A stretch of 64,000 nucleotides of DNA from NCBI RefSeq assembly GCF_036195045.1, contig NZ_CP108100.1, positions 6,634,001 to 6,698,000 of the forward strand. The letters run 5' to 3'. The DNA is from Streptomyces sp. NBC_00236 (GTDB lineage Bacteria > Actinomycetota > Actinomycetes > Streptomycetales > Streptomycetaceae). Below the pieces are notes generated by a model. It was not told the DNA's origin. It searched no databases and saw only the letters and a program-made list of their open reading frames with translations. Position numbers and translations under genes: made by a program. Positions 16,715-26,180 of this stretch are shown here, one piece after another. Every line of letters starts with the position of its first letter. Position 1 is the first letter of the stretch.

Positions 16715-17635
16715 ATGCTGACGACGACGGCACACCCTGCGCAGGGAACCCCCGCACCCGGCGGTCTGTCACCGGGGGTCCGCAGGATCACCCTCGAGGC
16801 CGTCGGCGGGATCCCCCTGTCCGCCTTGCTGAGCGAACCCGCCGACGGCCGCCCACCGCGCGCGACCGTCGTCGCCCTGCACGGCGGGGGGATGAGCGCC
16901 GGGTACTTCGACGGGCAGGCGCATCCGGACGTCTCCCTGCTGACGCTCGGCGCCCGCCTCGGCTACGCCGTGCTCGCGCTGGACCGGCCCGGCTACGGCG
17001 CCTCGGCCCCGCACCTGCCCACCGGGCAGCACCTCCTGGAGCAGGTGGCGACGGTCCGCTCCGCGCTCGCCGACGCACAGGCCCGCCACGTCCCCGGCCC
17101 CCTGTTCCTGCTCGCCCACTCCTTCGGCGGCAAACTCGCCCTCGCCCTCGCCGCCGACGCATCGCCCGACGACTTCCTCGGCCTGGACATCTCCGGCTGC
17201 GGACACCGGCCGGCCGCCTCCGTGGCGCTCCTGGGCCCCGGGGCGCGCACCGGACTCCGGCGGCTCAACTGGGGCCCGCTGGGCCTCTACCCGGACGGGA
17301 CCTTCCGCGAGGCCGCGGCAGTCGTCGCCCCGATGCCCGACCAGGAGATCGCGTCGGCGCAGGAGTGGAGCGGACTGTCCGCCCGCCTGTTGCCGCGCGT
17401 GGCCGTGCCGGTGCGTTTCACCTTCGCCGAGCACGAGGCCTGGTGGTGCCAGAGCGATGCCGACCTCACCGATCTCGCCGCACAGCTCTCGGCGGCGCCC
17501 CGGGTCCTCGTCGACCGGCTCGCCGGAGCCGGGCACAACATCAGCCTCGGCCGGGCCGCCAGGGTGTACCATCTGCGGGCCCTGGCCTTCCTCGACGAGT
17601 GCCTCGACGACGGCGCGCCCTCTGCCGCACGCTGA
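16715..17635 (+). CDS. Alpha/beta hydrolase
   Basis: Serine hydrolase of about 306 residues. It has oxyanion segment VVALHGGGMSAGYFD, nucleophile elbow AHSFGGKLA (Ser within HSFGG) and C-terminal histidine in GAGHNISLG; FAEHEAW probably carries the acidic residue. The substrate is not predictable. The start is uncertain: ATG 16715 follows an ACGGGGA element by 6 bases, while ATG 16625 lies only 2 bases after AAGGAG and would add 30 residues. Confidence 0.85.
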   Translation: MLTTTAHPAQGTPAPGGLSPGVRRITLEAVGGIPLSALLSEPADGRPPRATVVALHGGGMSAGYFDGQAHPDVSLLTLGARLGYAVLALDRPGYGASAPHLPTGQHLLEQVATVRSALADAQARHVPGPLFLLAHSFGGKLALALAADASPDDFLGLDISGCGHRPAASVALLGPGARTGLRRLNWGPLGLYPDGTFREAAAVVAPMPDQEIASAQEWSGLSARLLPRVAVPVRFTFAEHEAWWCQSDADLTDLAAQLSAAPRVLVDRLAGAGHNISLGRAARVYHLRALAFLDECLDDGAPSAAR

Positions 17636-17762
17636 GTGCCGATGCCCGGGCCCGGCCCTTCCGGGTACGCAGCACCTGCTGAGCCCGATCCACTTCCCGG
17701 TGGAGGGGCCTCAGCGAGCCGCCGAGTAGCGGCCTCTGGGCCGGCCAGGAGCGAACTGTGGA

Positions 17763-17960
17763 TCAGCGGGCCATCTGCCGGTCCATTTCCCGCGCTCGTC
17801 CGTCCAGGGCGGTGGCGACAGCCTCTGGTGTGGTCCTGGGGCCGATGGGTGCCGGCATGTCCAGCCGGCCGCCCCCGGCCGCGTCGGCGGGCTCCGTTCC
17901 GTGCAACTCGACCGCGATTCCCGCCCGCCGCGCGAGCGCGACCAAATGCTCATCGTTGGT
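17763..17960 (-). pseudogene. Possible C-terminal remnant of an unidentified gene
   Basis: On the minus strand the last 65 or so codons before the TGA at 17763 have coding-like third positions and a sensible amphipathic sequence: NDEHLVALARRAGIAVELHG, then GRLDMPAPIGP and a helical end REMDRQMAR. No credible start or N-terminal domain is upstream. That frame only continues as the shadow of the small membrane protein gene on the other strand. It looks like the surviving 3' end of a decayed gene. I do not recognise the family. Confidence 0.35.
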
Positions 17961-18146
17961 CCCCCGCTCAGCCCTCGATGCCGCAGGATCGCATGGTCGT
18001 CGGACATCTGGGTAGGGCGGGACCCGGCCCCCCAAGTGACCAGCGACTGGCGCCCGTTGCCGGACTGTCGTGCTTCGTGGAAGCGGCTGCGTCGAATGAG
18101 TGTGCGTACTCATGCGCACCGGTGGCCGGTCCGGCAGCATCGGGCC

Positions 18147-18575
18147 ATGACTCATGAGCTTCGCACGCGCCTGTCCCGGCGCAGATGGCCCTGGTCGAAC
18201 ACGACGTCCCGCAGTTCGGACATCCCCGCGGCCCTCATGCTGCTCATCGTCGAGACCCTGGTCTTCATTTGGGCGATGTTCGGCTACGGGATGGATGGGT
18301 GGGCCGCGCAGGGGAGGCGGGAGGAGATCGACGAGGCGACGCTGGCGAGCATCGCGTTCATGCAGCACTTCCTCATCGCCGTAGTCGTCCTCTTCGTGCT
18401 CGCGGCGCTGGCCCGCGCCCCGTGGACAGCGGTCCTGCAGCTCCTGGCCGCCGGCGCCGTGGCGATGATGCTCGTCCTCAGCCAGCACGAGTACGAACAG
18501 TCGCACCCGCGCCCCGCGCCCACCCCGAGCGCCGGCTACCAGCCCTGCTACAGCGGCAGCGGACGATGTGACTGA
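18147..18575 (+). CDS. Small membrane protein, DUF6234-like
   Basis: Membrane protein of 142 residues with two or three helices (ALMLLIVETLVFIWAMFGYG, FMQHFLIAVVVLFVLAALA, VLQLLAAGAVAMMLVLS). A short loop between them reads WAAQGRREEIDEATLASIA, and the C-terminus SAGYQPCYSGSGRC carries two cysteines. The overall pattern resembles the Streptomyces family I remember as DUF6234. No strong ribosome-binding site precedes the ATG. Function unknown. It ends just before the AfsR-like regulator remnant. Confidence 0.65.
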   Translation: MTHELRTRLSRRRWPWSNTTSRSSDIPAALMLLIVETLVFIWAMFGYGMDGWAAQGRREEIDEATLASIAFMQHFLIAVVVLFVLAALARAPWTAVLQLLAAGAVAMMLVLSQHEYEQSHPRPAPTPSAGYQPCYSGSGRCD

Positions 18576-18577
18576 GT

Positions 18578-18709
18578 CGCCGACGGCAGGCGTTCCAGCC
18601 CGACGGGGCGGCCTACGCCGACGTGGTGTCGGAGTACGCCGCCCCGGGGCGGGACGAGCCGGGCGTGGCCTTCGAGCTGCTGAACGGGCCTACTTCGGGT
18701 CGTTGTTGA
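18578..18709 (+). pseudogene. Fossil 3' end of an AfsR-like regulator gene
   Basis: The plus-strand frame starting 2 bases after the membrane protein stop reads RRRQAFQPDGAAYADVVSEY and ends TSGRC before TGA at 18707. This matches the last residues of the intact regulator at 32060-35179 (AENADRAAYADAVSEYAALE, ending TSGRG). Both overlap the convergent ABC permease stop by exactly 20 bases (18690-18709 here, 35160-35179 there). It therefore appears to be the tail of a regulator gene whose body has been lost. Confidence 0.75.
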
Positions 18710-19481
18710 ACTTGGCGGTGGACCAGAGGTAGCCGAGGACGGTGAGTGCGAGGCACCAGGCGAGGGTGAGCCAGCCGTTGTTGCCGATCTCGGTGCCGAG
18801 GAGGAGGCCGCGGAGGGTTTCGATGGCGGGGGTGAAGGGCTGGTACTCGGCGATGGGCCGGAACCAGCCGGGCATGGTGTCGACGGGGATGAAGGCGCTG
18901 GAGAGGAGCGGGAGCAGGACCATGGGGAGTGCGTTGTTGCTGGCGGCTTCGACGCTCGGGCTGATGAGCCCCATGCCGACGGCGATCCAGGTGAAAGCGG
19001 TGGCGAAGAGGACGAGGACTCCGAGGGCGGCGAGCCATTCGACGGGGGTGGCGTCGGTGGAACGGAAGCCCATGGCGACACCGACGGCGCCGACGAGGAT
19101 GACGCTGGCGACGCATTGCAGGACGCTGCCGACGACGTGCCCGACGAGGACGGAGCCCCGGTGGATGGCCATGGTGCGGAAGCGGGCGATGATGCCCTCG
19201 GTCATGTCGTTGGAGACGGAGACGGCGGTGCCGACGGTGGTGGAGCCGATGGTCATGAGGAGGAGGCCGGGGAGGATGTAGGTGACGTAGCCGGCGCGGG
19301 TGGCGTTCGTGCCGCCGATGCCCGCGCTCATGACGTCGCCGAAGATGTAGACGAAGAGCAGGAGCAGCATGATCGGTGTGAGCAGGAGGTTGAGGGTGAG
19401 GGAGGGGTAGCGGCGGGCGTGCAGGAGGTTGCGGCGGAGCATGGTGTTCGAGTCGCGGACGGCTAGGGCGAGGGCGCTCAT
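18690..19481 (-). CDS. ABC-2 type permease, DrrB-like (copy 1)
   Basis: Membrane subunit of 263 residues of a drug/antibiotic-export ABC transporter. It has six predicted helices, with family landmarks NLLLTPIMLLLLFVYIFGDV, GYVTYILPGLLLMTIG, NDMTEGIIARFRTMAI, FIPVDTMPGWFRPIAEYQPF and TPAIETLRGLLLG. The ATG overlaps the ATPase stop by 4 bases (ATGA). It is paralogous to the gene at 35160-35951; the second half is nearly identical at protein level around the PFTPAIETLRG block, while the rest has diverged. Confidence 0.9.
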   Translation of the reverse strand: MSALALAVRDSNTMLRRNLLHARRYPSLTLNLLLTPIMLLLLFVYIFGDVMSAGIGGTNATRAGYVTYILPGLLLMTIGSTTVGTAVSVSNDMTEGIIARFRTMAIHRGSVLVGHVVGSVLQCVASVILVGAVGVAMGFRSTDATPVEWLAALGVLVLFATAFTWIAVGMGLISPSVEAASNNALPMVLLPLLSSAFIPVDTMPGWFRPIAEYQPFTPAIETLRGLLLGTEIGNNGWLTLAWCLALTVLGYLWSTAKFNNDPK

Positions 19482-20480
19482 CGGGAAGTCTCCTTGGGCT
19501 GGTCCGGGATTACGGCCGGGGCGGTGAGGGCGAAGAACACGTCGTCGAGGTCGGGGGTGTGGACGGTGAGTTCGTCGGCCTCGATGCCGGCGGAGTCCAG
19601 CCAGTCGAGGATGGCGCGCAGTTCGCGCTGGGTGCCGTCGCTGGGGATGTGGAGTGACAGTGCCTCGTCGTCCCGGGTGGCCTCGCGCAGGGCGGTGGCG
19701 GCTGACCGGTAGGTGTCGGGGTCGGTGAAGCGGAGGCGGACGTGTCCGCCGGGGACGAGTCGTTTGAGTTCCTCGGCGGTGCCTTCGGCGGCGATTGTGC
19801 CGTTGTTCAGTACGGCGATGCGGTCGGCGAGTTCGTCGGCTTCTTCGAGGTACTGGGTGGTGAGGAAGACGGTGACGCCGTGGGTGACGAGGGTGCGGAT
19901 GATGTTCCACATGGTGTGGCGGGAGCGGGGGTCGAGGCCGGTGGTGGGTTCGTCGAGGAAGATGATGCGGGGGTTGCCGACGAGGGTCATGGCGATGTCG
20001 AGGCGGCGTTTCATGCCGCCGGAGTAGGTGGAGGCGGGTTTTTTCGCGGCGTGGGTGAGGTCGAAGCGTTCGAGGAGTTCGGCGGCGACCAGGCGTCCTT
20101 CCTGCTTGGAGAGGTGGTGCAGGTCGGCCATGAGGAGCATGTTCTCCTCGCCGGTGATGAGTCCGTCGACGGCGGAGAACTGTCCGGTGACGCCGATGGT
20201 GGCGCGTACGGCGTTCGGGTCGGTGGTCAGGTCGTGGCCGCCGACGTGGAGGTCGCCGGCGTCGGCGGTGACGAGGGTGGAGAGGGATCTTCACGGCGGT
20301 GGTCTTGCCGGCGCCGTTCGGTCCCAGCAGCGCGAACACGGTGCCTGCGGGGACGTGCAGGTCGATCCCGTCGAGGACGACCTTGTCCCCGTAGGACTTG
20401 CGCATCCCGACGGCGGAGACGGCGTCCGGCAACGACCGGCCGCCCCCCTTGCTGGACGTGGGCATGACAGACGAAGGCAT
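19478..20480 (-). pseudogene. ABC ATPase, DrrA-like (copy 1), interrupted by a +1 frameshift
   Basis: ATP-binding subunit of the exporter. The N-terminal part (from ATG 20480) has Walker A LLGPNGAGKTTAVKI, then the frame breaks. An extra C in the run at 20284-20286 makes ATC-CCT-CTC instead of the expected ATC-CTC-TCC. The downstream frame carries LSTLVTADAGDLHVGG, signature YSGGMKRRLDIA, Walker B RIIFLDEPTTGLDPR and switch LTTQYLEEADELAD. It could be a pseudogene, a sequencing or assembly error, or a recoding site; copy 2 has the identical change. The zero frame stays open into the permease frame, giving a meaningless 596-codon ORF. An internal ATG at 20140 could start the C-terminal part alone. 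Confidence 0.85.
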
Positions 20481-20550
20481 GGAGCCCTCCCGTTCGAAGA
20501 GTGAAGGCGGCTGGGGCTGGTGGCTGAGCGAACCGAGGGCTGCTGCCGGG

Positions 20551-21396
20551 TCAGGCCTTGGCGCGGCGGATGTCGATGTTGCCGAATCGGGTGCGGGCGC
20601 GGATGCTGACGGTGTCCTCGGTCTTCGAGGGGGTCTCGGAGGCGGTGAGGGTGTTGCGCACTTGGCCGGACCCGGAGTTGACGTCGAGCCAGGCGGCCGT
20701 ACCCTCGCGGACGCCGACCTCGATGGCCCCGTAGCTCGTCTCCAACTGGACCGATCCGCTGGCGACTTCGGCGACGCGCAGGGTGCCGTGGGCCGTCTTG
20801 GCCGTGACCGAGTCCTCGGCCCGGGTGATGTCGATGTCGCCGTTGGATCCGCTCACCCGCAGCTCGCCGGTCGCGACGCCGACGGTCGTGGTGCCGTGCG
20901 AGTTCTTCAGGACGGCGGGGCCGTCGACGAGCCCGACACGCAGGCTGCCGGAGCTGGTGGTGATCTCGGCCTTGCCGTCCACGTGGTCCACGGTGATCGA
21001 GCCGTGCGACGCGGTCAGGTGGAGCGGGCCGGTCGAGTCGAGGCGGACGTCCCCGGACGAGGTCTTCACGCGGACCTCGCCGAGCCTGCCCTCGCCGAGC
21101 ACCTGGGCCCAGGCGCCGGTCAGGTCGATACGCGATCCGGTGGGCAGTTCGACCGTCACGTCGACCGTGCCGGTGCGGCCGATCAGGTAGCGCTGCTTGG
21201 GTGTCCGGACGGTCAGCACGCCGCCCGAGTACGTGATCTCGGTCTGCTCGGCCGCCCGGATGTCCTGGTCCTTCTTCGGGTCGCGGGGCCGCGCCTCGAC
21301 GACGGTGTCGGGGCGGTCGCCGGCGGTGAACTGGATGGAACCGGCCTCCACATGGGCGGTGACCGAGATCGGTTCGGAGGTGTCGAAAGAAGGCAT
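20551..21396 (-). CDS. DUF4097 family beta-strand repeat protein
   Basis: Protein of 281 residues made of repeated short beta strands with DUF4097 motifs (TSSGDVRLDSTGPLHLTASH, GSITVDHVDG, SHGTTTVGVA, GSNGDIDITRAED, SYGAIEVGVREG). It has no signal peptide or membrane helix, so it is likely cytosolic or loosely membrane-associated. It lies 70 bases upstream of the ABC ATPase and 83 downstream of the ribbon-helix-helix gene, all on the minus strand, so the four genes probably form one unit. DUF4097 proteins often neighbour stress-responsive membrane systems; the function here is unknown. Confidence 0.88.
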   Translation of the reverse strand: MPSFDTSEPISVTAHVEAGSIQFTAGDRPDTVVEARPRDPKKDQDIRAAEQTEITYSGGVLTVRTPKQRYLIGRTGTVDVTVELPTGSRIDLTGAWAQVLGEGRLGEVRVKTSSGDVRLDSTGPLHLTASHGSITVDHVDGKAEITTSSGSLRVGLVDGPAVLKNSHGTTTVGVATGELRVSGSNGDIDITRAEDSVTAKTAHGTLRVAEVASGSVQLETSYGAIEVGVREGTAAWLDVNSGSGQVRNTLTASETPSKTEDTVSIRARTRFGNIDIRRAKA

Positions 21397-21479
21397 GGCT
21401 GTCCCGTCCTCTTGGCTCTTGGTGGCGTCCCCACTGGTGGGACGTGGTGTGGGTGAAGTGGTGCGGGTGGCTGGTGCGG

Positions 21480-21998
21480 CTAGCGCACCCACCCCGTGTA
21501 GCCCTGTCCGAGCGTCTGGCTCTTCTCCGTCGTACGTGGTGCGGTGCCACCGTCGACCGCAGCCGACACGGCTCGTACCAGCCACGCGTTGACCGACAGT
21601 CCCTCGCGGGTCGCGGCTTCTTCGGCGCGTGACTTCAGATGGGCCGGCAGGCGCAGGTTGACGCGGGCGGTGCCACCCTCGTCGCTGTCCGTCGGAGCCG
21701 GGGCCCTGAAGGGTTCGGCGGGCGCGGAGGCGGGCTCCGCGGGGGCGATGACGGTGGCCGGCAGCGTCACGACGAAGTCGGGGTCGAGCCCGCGCAGCCG
21801 TACGTCGACCGAACCGGGGGCGAGCTCGCGGGTGATCTCGTCCATCGCGGCGGAGAGGACGTTGAGCATGGTCAGCCGGGTCGCCGACTCCAGCGGAGCG
21901 GTGAGTCGCTCTGCCAGTGCGCGGGCTTCGTCGCCGCCGGCCTCGGCAGCCACCGCGAGTTCGCGGCGGAGGGTGTCGACATAGGGGGTGAGGTCCAT
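21480..21998 (-). CDS. Ribbon-helix-helix (HicB/Arc-type) DNA-binding protein
   Basis: Protein of 172 residues. The N-terminal half is helical (MDLTPYVDTLRRELAVAAEA) followed by a DUF-like segment. The C-terminal ribbon-helix-helix reads RVNLRLPAHLKSRAEEAAT then EGLSVNAWLVRAVSAAV, typical of HicB-type antitoxins and Arc-like repressors. No toxin partner adjoins it; the next gene is the DUF4097 protein. The ATG at 21998 is chosen because a longer frame upstream would read through the operator-like repeats. It is likely the repressor of its own operon, through the TGGC array just upstream. Confidence 0.85.
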   Translation of the reverse strand: MDLTPYVDTLRRELAVAAEAGGDEARALAERLTAPLESATRLTMLNVLSAAMDEITRELAPGSVDVRLRGLDPDFVVTLPATVIAPAEPASAPAEPFRAPAPTDSDEGGTARVNLRLPAHLKSRAEEAATREGLSVNAWLVRAVSAAVDGGTAPRTTEKSQTLGQGYTGWVR

Positions 21999-22001
21999 GA
22001 C

Positions 22002-22195
22002 GCCATGATGGCACCATAATGGCGCCACGCGCAAGCCGTGTGGCATCATTCCCGGGTGCGTGTCCCAAGTTATGGCATCTGACCTGCGTAAACGTGGCAT
22101 CTTTTGGCTGTGGTGGTGTGGCGTCGTGTGTGCCTGCAGGTCTCAGTTCGCACGGAAGAGCATCCAATGACGCCACCTGGTGTCACGTGATGCCA
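22002..22195. promoter_or_regulatory. Phased TGGC operator-like array upstream of the RHH gene
   Basis: Immediately 5' of the RHH start is the palindrome GCCATGATGGC (22002-22012). It overlaps a tandem 11-bp repeat, ATGATGGCACC (22005-22015) and ATAATGGCGCC (22016-22026). Further TGGC elements in the same orientation begin at 22041 (TGGCATC), 22073 (TGGCATC), 22095 (TGGCATC) and 22119 (TGGCGTC). The spacings of 11, 21, 32, 22 and 24 bases are close to whole helical turns. Two inverted elements (GCCA at 22172 and 22192) follow. This is a likely cooperative operator for the RHH protein. Confidence 0.6.
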
Positions 22196-22371
22196 TTCCG
22201 TGCCAGTGGTTGAGCCACGCGGGGCCCGCCAAGGCAGGCGACGTCAATCGCGCGTCAAGGGTCGGCCACCCGGGATCAGGAGTCCGCCAACGGGCATGTC
22301 CGGTCCGGCGGGGACAGGCATGCCGTCACCGGCATGCATCCCCGCACATCTCCGGCTGTCCCTGGCGTGGC

Positions 22372-23016
22372 TCAGGCGGAAACCGCGGCGCGGGACAGCG
22401 CGGTGCGCAACGCGAAGACGCCGAGCAGACCGCCCGACGTGAGCCGTTGGGCGGTCATGGCGCGGGGCCGGGTGGCCAGGAACCCCGAAATCCGTGCTGC
22501 GCCCAGCATGATCAGGCCGTTCACGGTGACGCCCACGACGATCTGCACGCCACCGAGCTGGAGCAGTTGTGCCCAGGCCGGACCGCCCTGCGGGTCCAGG
22601 AACTGGGGCAGCAGGGCGGCGTACAGGAGGGCGATCTTGGGGTTGAGCAGGTTGGTCAGCAGCCCCATGGAGAACAGGCGGGCGTCGGAGACCGGAGGCA
22701 GATCCCCGGCCGGGTCGAAGGGCGAGCGGCCGCCCGGCTTGAGCATGCTCCAGGCGAGGTAGGCCAGGTAGGCGGCCCCGGCAAGCTTGATCACCGTGTA
22801 CGCCACCGGCACGGCGGCGAACAACGCGGACAGCCCCGCAGCCGCGGCCAGGAGATAGCACACGAACCCCACAGCGGTCCCGCCGAGGCTGATCAGTCCC
22901 GCCCTGCGGCCCTGGGTGATCGCCCGGGAGGCGAGGTGGATCATGTTCGGTCCCGGAGTCAGGGCCATGCCCAGTTCGATCAGTGCCACTCCTCCGATCG
23001 CGGCCAGAGTGATCAC
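22372..23016 (-). CDS. LysE/RhtB family amino-acid exporter
   Basis: Membrane protein of 214 residues with about six helices and the family N-terminus MALTPGPNMIHLASRAITQG. Other landmarks are ISLGGTAVGFVCYLLAAA, AYLAYLAWSMLKPGG and NLLNPKIALLYAALLPQFLD. Family members export amino acids or related small molecules; the substrate is unknown. It stands alone between the RHH operator region and the mod genes. Confidence 0.93.
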   Translation of the reverse strand: MITLAAIGGVALIELGMALTPGPNMIHLASRAITQGRRAGLISLGGTAVGFVCYLLAAAAGLSALFAAVPVAYTVIKLAGAAYLAYLAWSMLKPGGRSPFDPAGDLPPVSDARLFSMGLLTNLLNPKIALLYAALLPQFLDPQGGPAWAQLLQLGGVQIVVGVTVNGLIMLGAARISGFLATRPRAMTAQRLTSGGLLGVFALRTALSRAAVSA

Positions 23017-23198
23017 CGGTCAGCCTCCAGGTCGTTCGTCGGGTGCCTGATACGGAAGGGGGTCACCCTGCTGTGGCGGACGGGTACGACGCGTGTGCCG
23101 TGCCTGGCCCGCCCGCTGCAGCATAGAGCGTGACCGCTCGGCAACTGCGGGCGCCCCGGGCCCCGTTCCTGTTCAGGCTCCGCGGGTACGCGTCCGCC

Positions 23199-24280
<1,082 letters not shown>

Positions 24281-24284
<4 letters not shown>

Positions 24285-25141
24285 CCTGCTGTCATCCAAC
24301 GGTCGCGCAGGCCGGCCAGCACCGCGATGGACACGGCGAGCAGGACCAGGCTGAGGGCGATGGCCGCCTCCGGGTCGCTCTGCAGGGCCAGGTACACGGC
24401 CAGCGGCATGGTCTGGGTACGGCCGGGGAAGTTGCCGGCAAAGGTGATCGTCGCGCCGAACTCGCCCAGGGCGCGGGCCCAGGCCAGGACGGCGCCGGCC
24501 GCGATGCCCGGCGCGATCAGCGGCAGTGTGACCCGGCGGAACGCGGTGAAGCGGGAGGCGCCGAGCGTGGCGGCAGCCTCCTCGAAGCGCGGGTCGGCGG
24601 CGCGCAGGGTGCCTTCGACGCTGATGACGAGGAAGGGCATCGCGACGAATGCCTCCGCGATCACGACGCCCGCCGTGGTGAACGGCAGGGTGATCCCGAA
24701 CCAGTCGTCCAGCGTCTTCCCGACGATGCCGTTGCGGCCGAGTGCCATCAGCAGGGCCACACCGCCGACCACCGGTGGCAGGACGAGCGGCAGGGTCACC
24801 AGGGCCCGTACGAGGCCGCGTCCGCGGAACTCGACACGGGCCAGCAGCCAGGCCAGCGGCACACCGATGACCAGACTCACCGCGGTGGCGGCCGTGGCGC
24901 AGACCAGGGACAGCCGGAGCGCCTGCCATACCTCGGCGCTGGTCAGCAGCTGGGGCATGCTGGTCCACGGGGCCCGTACGAGCAGCGCGACCAGGGGCAC
25001 GATCAGGAACGCCAGGCCGATCAGCGCGGGGACCAGGAGAGGCAGCGGAACACCCCGGCCGACGCCCGTCCGGACACGCCGACGCCGCGGCCCGCTCCGG
25101 AGGGGGCCGGTCGCCGCGCCGGACTTGCCGAGATCCGTCAC
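24281..25141 (-). CDS. modB: Molybdate ABC transporter permease
   Basis: Permease of 286 residues with about six helices. The inner-membrane EAA loop reads EEAAATLGASRFTAFRRVTLP and other landmarks are VIGVPLAWLLARVEF and TLPLVLPPVVGGVALLMALG. The GTG start at 25141 overlaps the modA stop (GTGA) and the stop overlaps the modC ATG. The gene order modA-modB-modC is standard. Confidence 0.93.
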
Positions 25142-25965
25142 GGCTTCAGGAACCCGGCCCCGGTCAGGACCTTCTGGCCTGCGGGGGACTGCACCAGGGC
25201 GATGAACGCCTTGGCGGCCCCGGTGTTCTGCGTGTCCTTGAGCTGGACGATCGGGTAGTCGTTGATGGCGTTCGCCGACTCGGGGAAGTCCACGCCCTCC
25301 ACCTTGTCACCCGCCGCGTGCACATCGGTCTTGTACACGACGGCCGCGTCGGCCTCCTTCAGCTCGATCTTGGTCAGGGCGGACTTGACGTCCTGCTCGT
25401 ACGAGACGGGCGTGAGGTCGAGCCCGGCGGCGTCCAGGGCCTTCTGAGCGGCGGCGCCGCAGGGCACCTCCTTGTCGCACAGGACCACCTTGAGGCCGGA
25501 CTCGGTGAGGTCCTTCAGGGAGGAGATCCCGTCGGGGTTGCCCGGGAGCGTGGCGATCTCCAGCTGGTTGCGGACGAAGGTGGCGGGTGTCCCGGAGGCG
25601 TCCCCGGCATCGGTGACGATCTTCATCGTCTTGTGACTGGCCGAGGCGAAGACGTCGGCCGGGGCACCGCCGGTGATGCTCGCGGCGAGCGAGTCACTGC
25701 CCCCGAAGCTGAAGGTCACCTTCGTACCGGGGTGCTGCTCCTCGAACTCCCTGCCCAGAGCCGTGAAGGACTCCTTGAGGGAGGCGGCGGCGAACACGGT
25801 CACCGTGCCGGACAGTTGGCCCGAGGAGCCGGACGCGGAGGAGCCCGACGTCGAGGACGAGGTGTCGTCGGACGAGGAACAGGCGCTCAGGGCCAGCAGT
25901 GCGCCGACACCTGCACCGGCCGCCTGAAGCGTCCGGCGGGTCCGGCGTGCGGTACGGGTCGTCAC
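25138..25965 (-). CDS. modA: Molybdate ABC transporter substrate-binding lipoprotein
   Basis: Precursor of 275 residues. An Arg-rich n-region and a hydrophobic stretch lead to lipobox LSAC with the lipidated cysteine at residue 29, then a Ser-rich linker. The mature part has VTVFAAASLKESFTALGREF, FSFGGSDSLAASI, GAPADVFASASHKTM and DAAVVYKTDVHA, all typical of ModA. The GTG at 25965 is chosen because GAGGGAG lies about 7 bases upstream and it gives a normal signal peptide. An upstream in-frame ATG at 26064 would add 33 atypical residues. Confidence 0.93.
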   Translation of the reverse strand: MTTRTARRTRRTLQAAGAGVGALLALSACSSSDDTSSSTSGSSASGSSGQLSGTVTVFAAASLKESFTALGREFEEQHPGTKVTFSFGGSDSLAASITGGAPADVFASASHKTMKIVTDAGDASGTPATFVRNQLEIATLPGNPDGISSLKDLTESGLKVVLCDKEVPCGAAAQKALDAAGLDLTPVSYEQDVKSALTKIELKEADAAVVYKTDVHAAGDKVEGVDFPESANAINDYPIVQLKDTQNTGAAKAFIALVQSPAGQKVLTGAGFLKP

Positions 25966-26002
25966 GGGTCTGCTCCCTCTCGTCCTGACGGACACGTCGA
26001 CC

Positions 26003-26052
26003 GTGATGATACTGCCGCAGATGCGAGGGGAAAGTCTCCTGTCACTTCGCAT
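26003..26052 (-). promoter_or_regulatory. Candidate modA promoter with imperfect inverted repeat
   Basis: Upstream of modA a TATCAT element (about 26004-26009, minus strand) could be a -10. Just upstream is an imperfect inverted repeat, GATGCGAG near 26018 and CTTCGCATGAG near 26045. It could be a molybdate-responsive operator, but it does not match the E. coli ModE consensus. No molybdenum-cofactor riboswitch was recognised. Confidence 0.3.
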
Positions 26053-26180
26053 GAGTCGGGCCAAATCCTGGCACGGGTGGTATGTGCGTTCGCACGGATT
26101 CTTGTGCCCCGGTACGGGAACCGGACCCCGGAGAAGCCGGGCCGTGAGTCGGTCCGGAGAGGGCCGCCGGGCGCGGCTCC

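Noticed and set aside
18690..20480. A 596-codon open frame joining ABC Walker A to the permease
   Set aside because: The middle 250 or so residues are Arg/His/Pro-rich out-of-frame translation of the ATPase. The ATPase motifs continue in the +1 frame, so this is not a real fusion protein.
25966..26180. Molybdenum-cofactor riboswitch upstream of modA
   Set aside because: Only a short imperfect hairpin is present. The conserved multi-stem architecture was not recognised.
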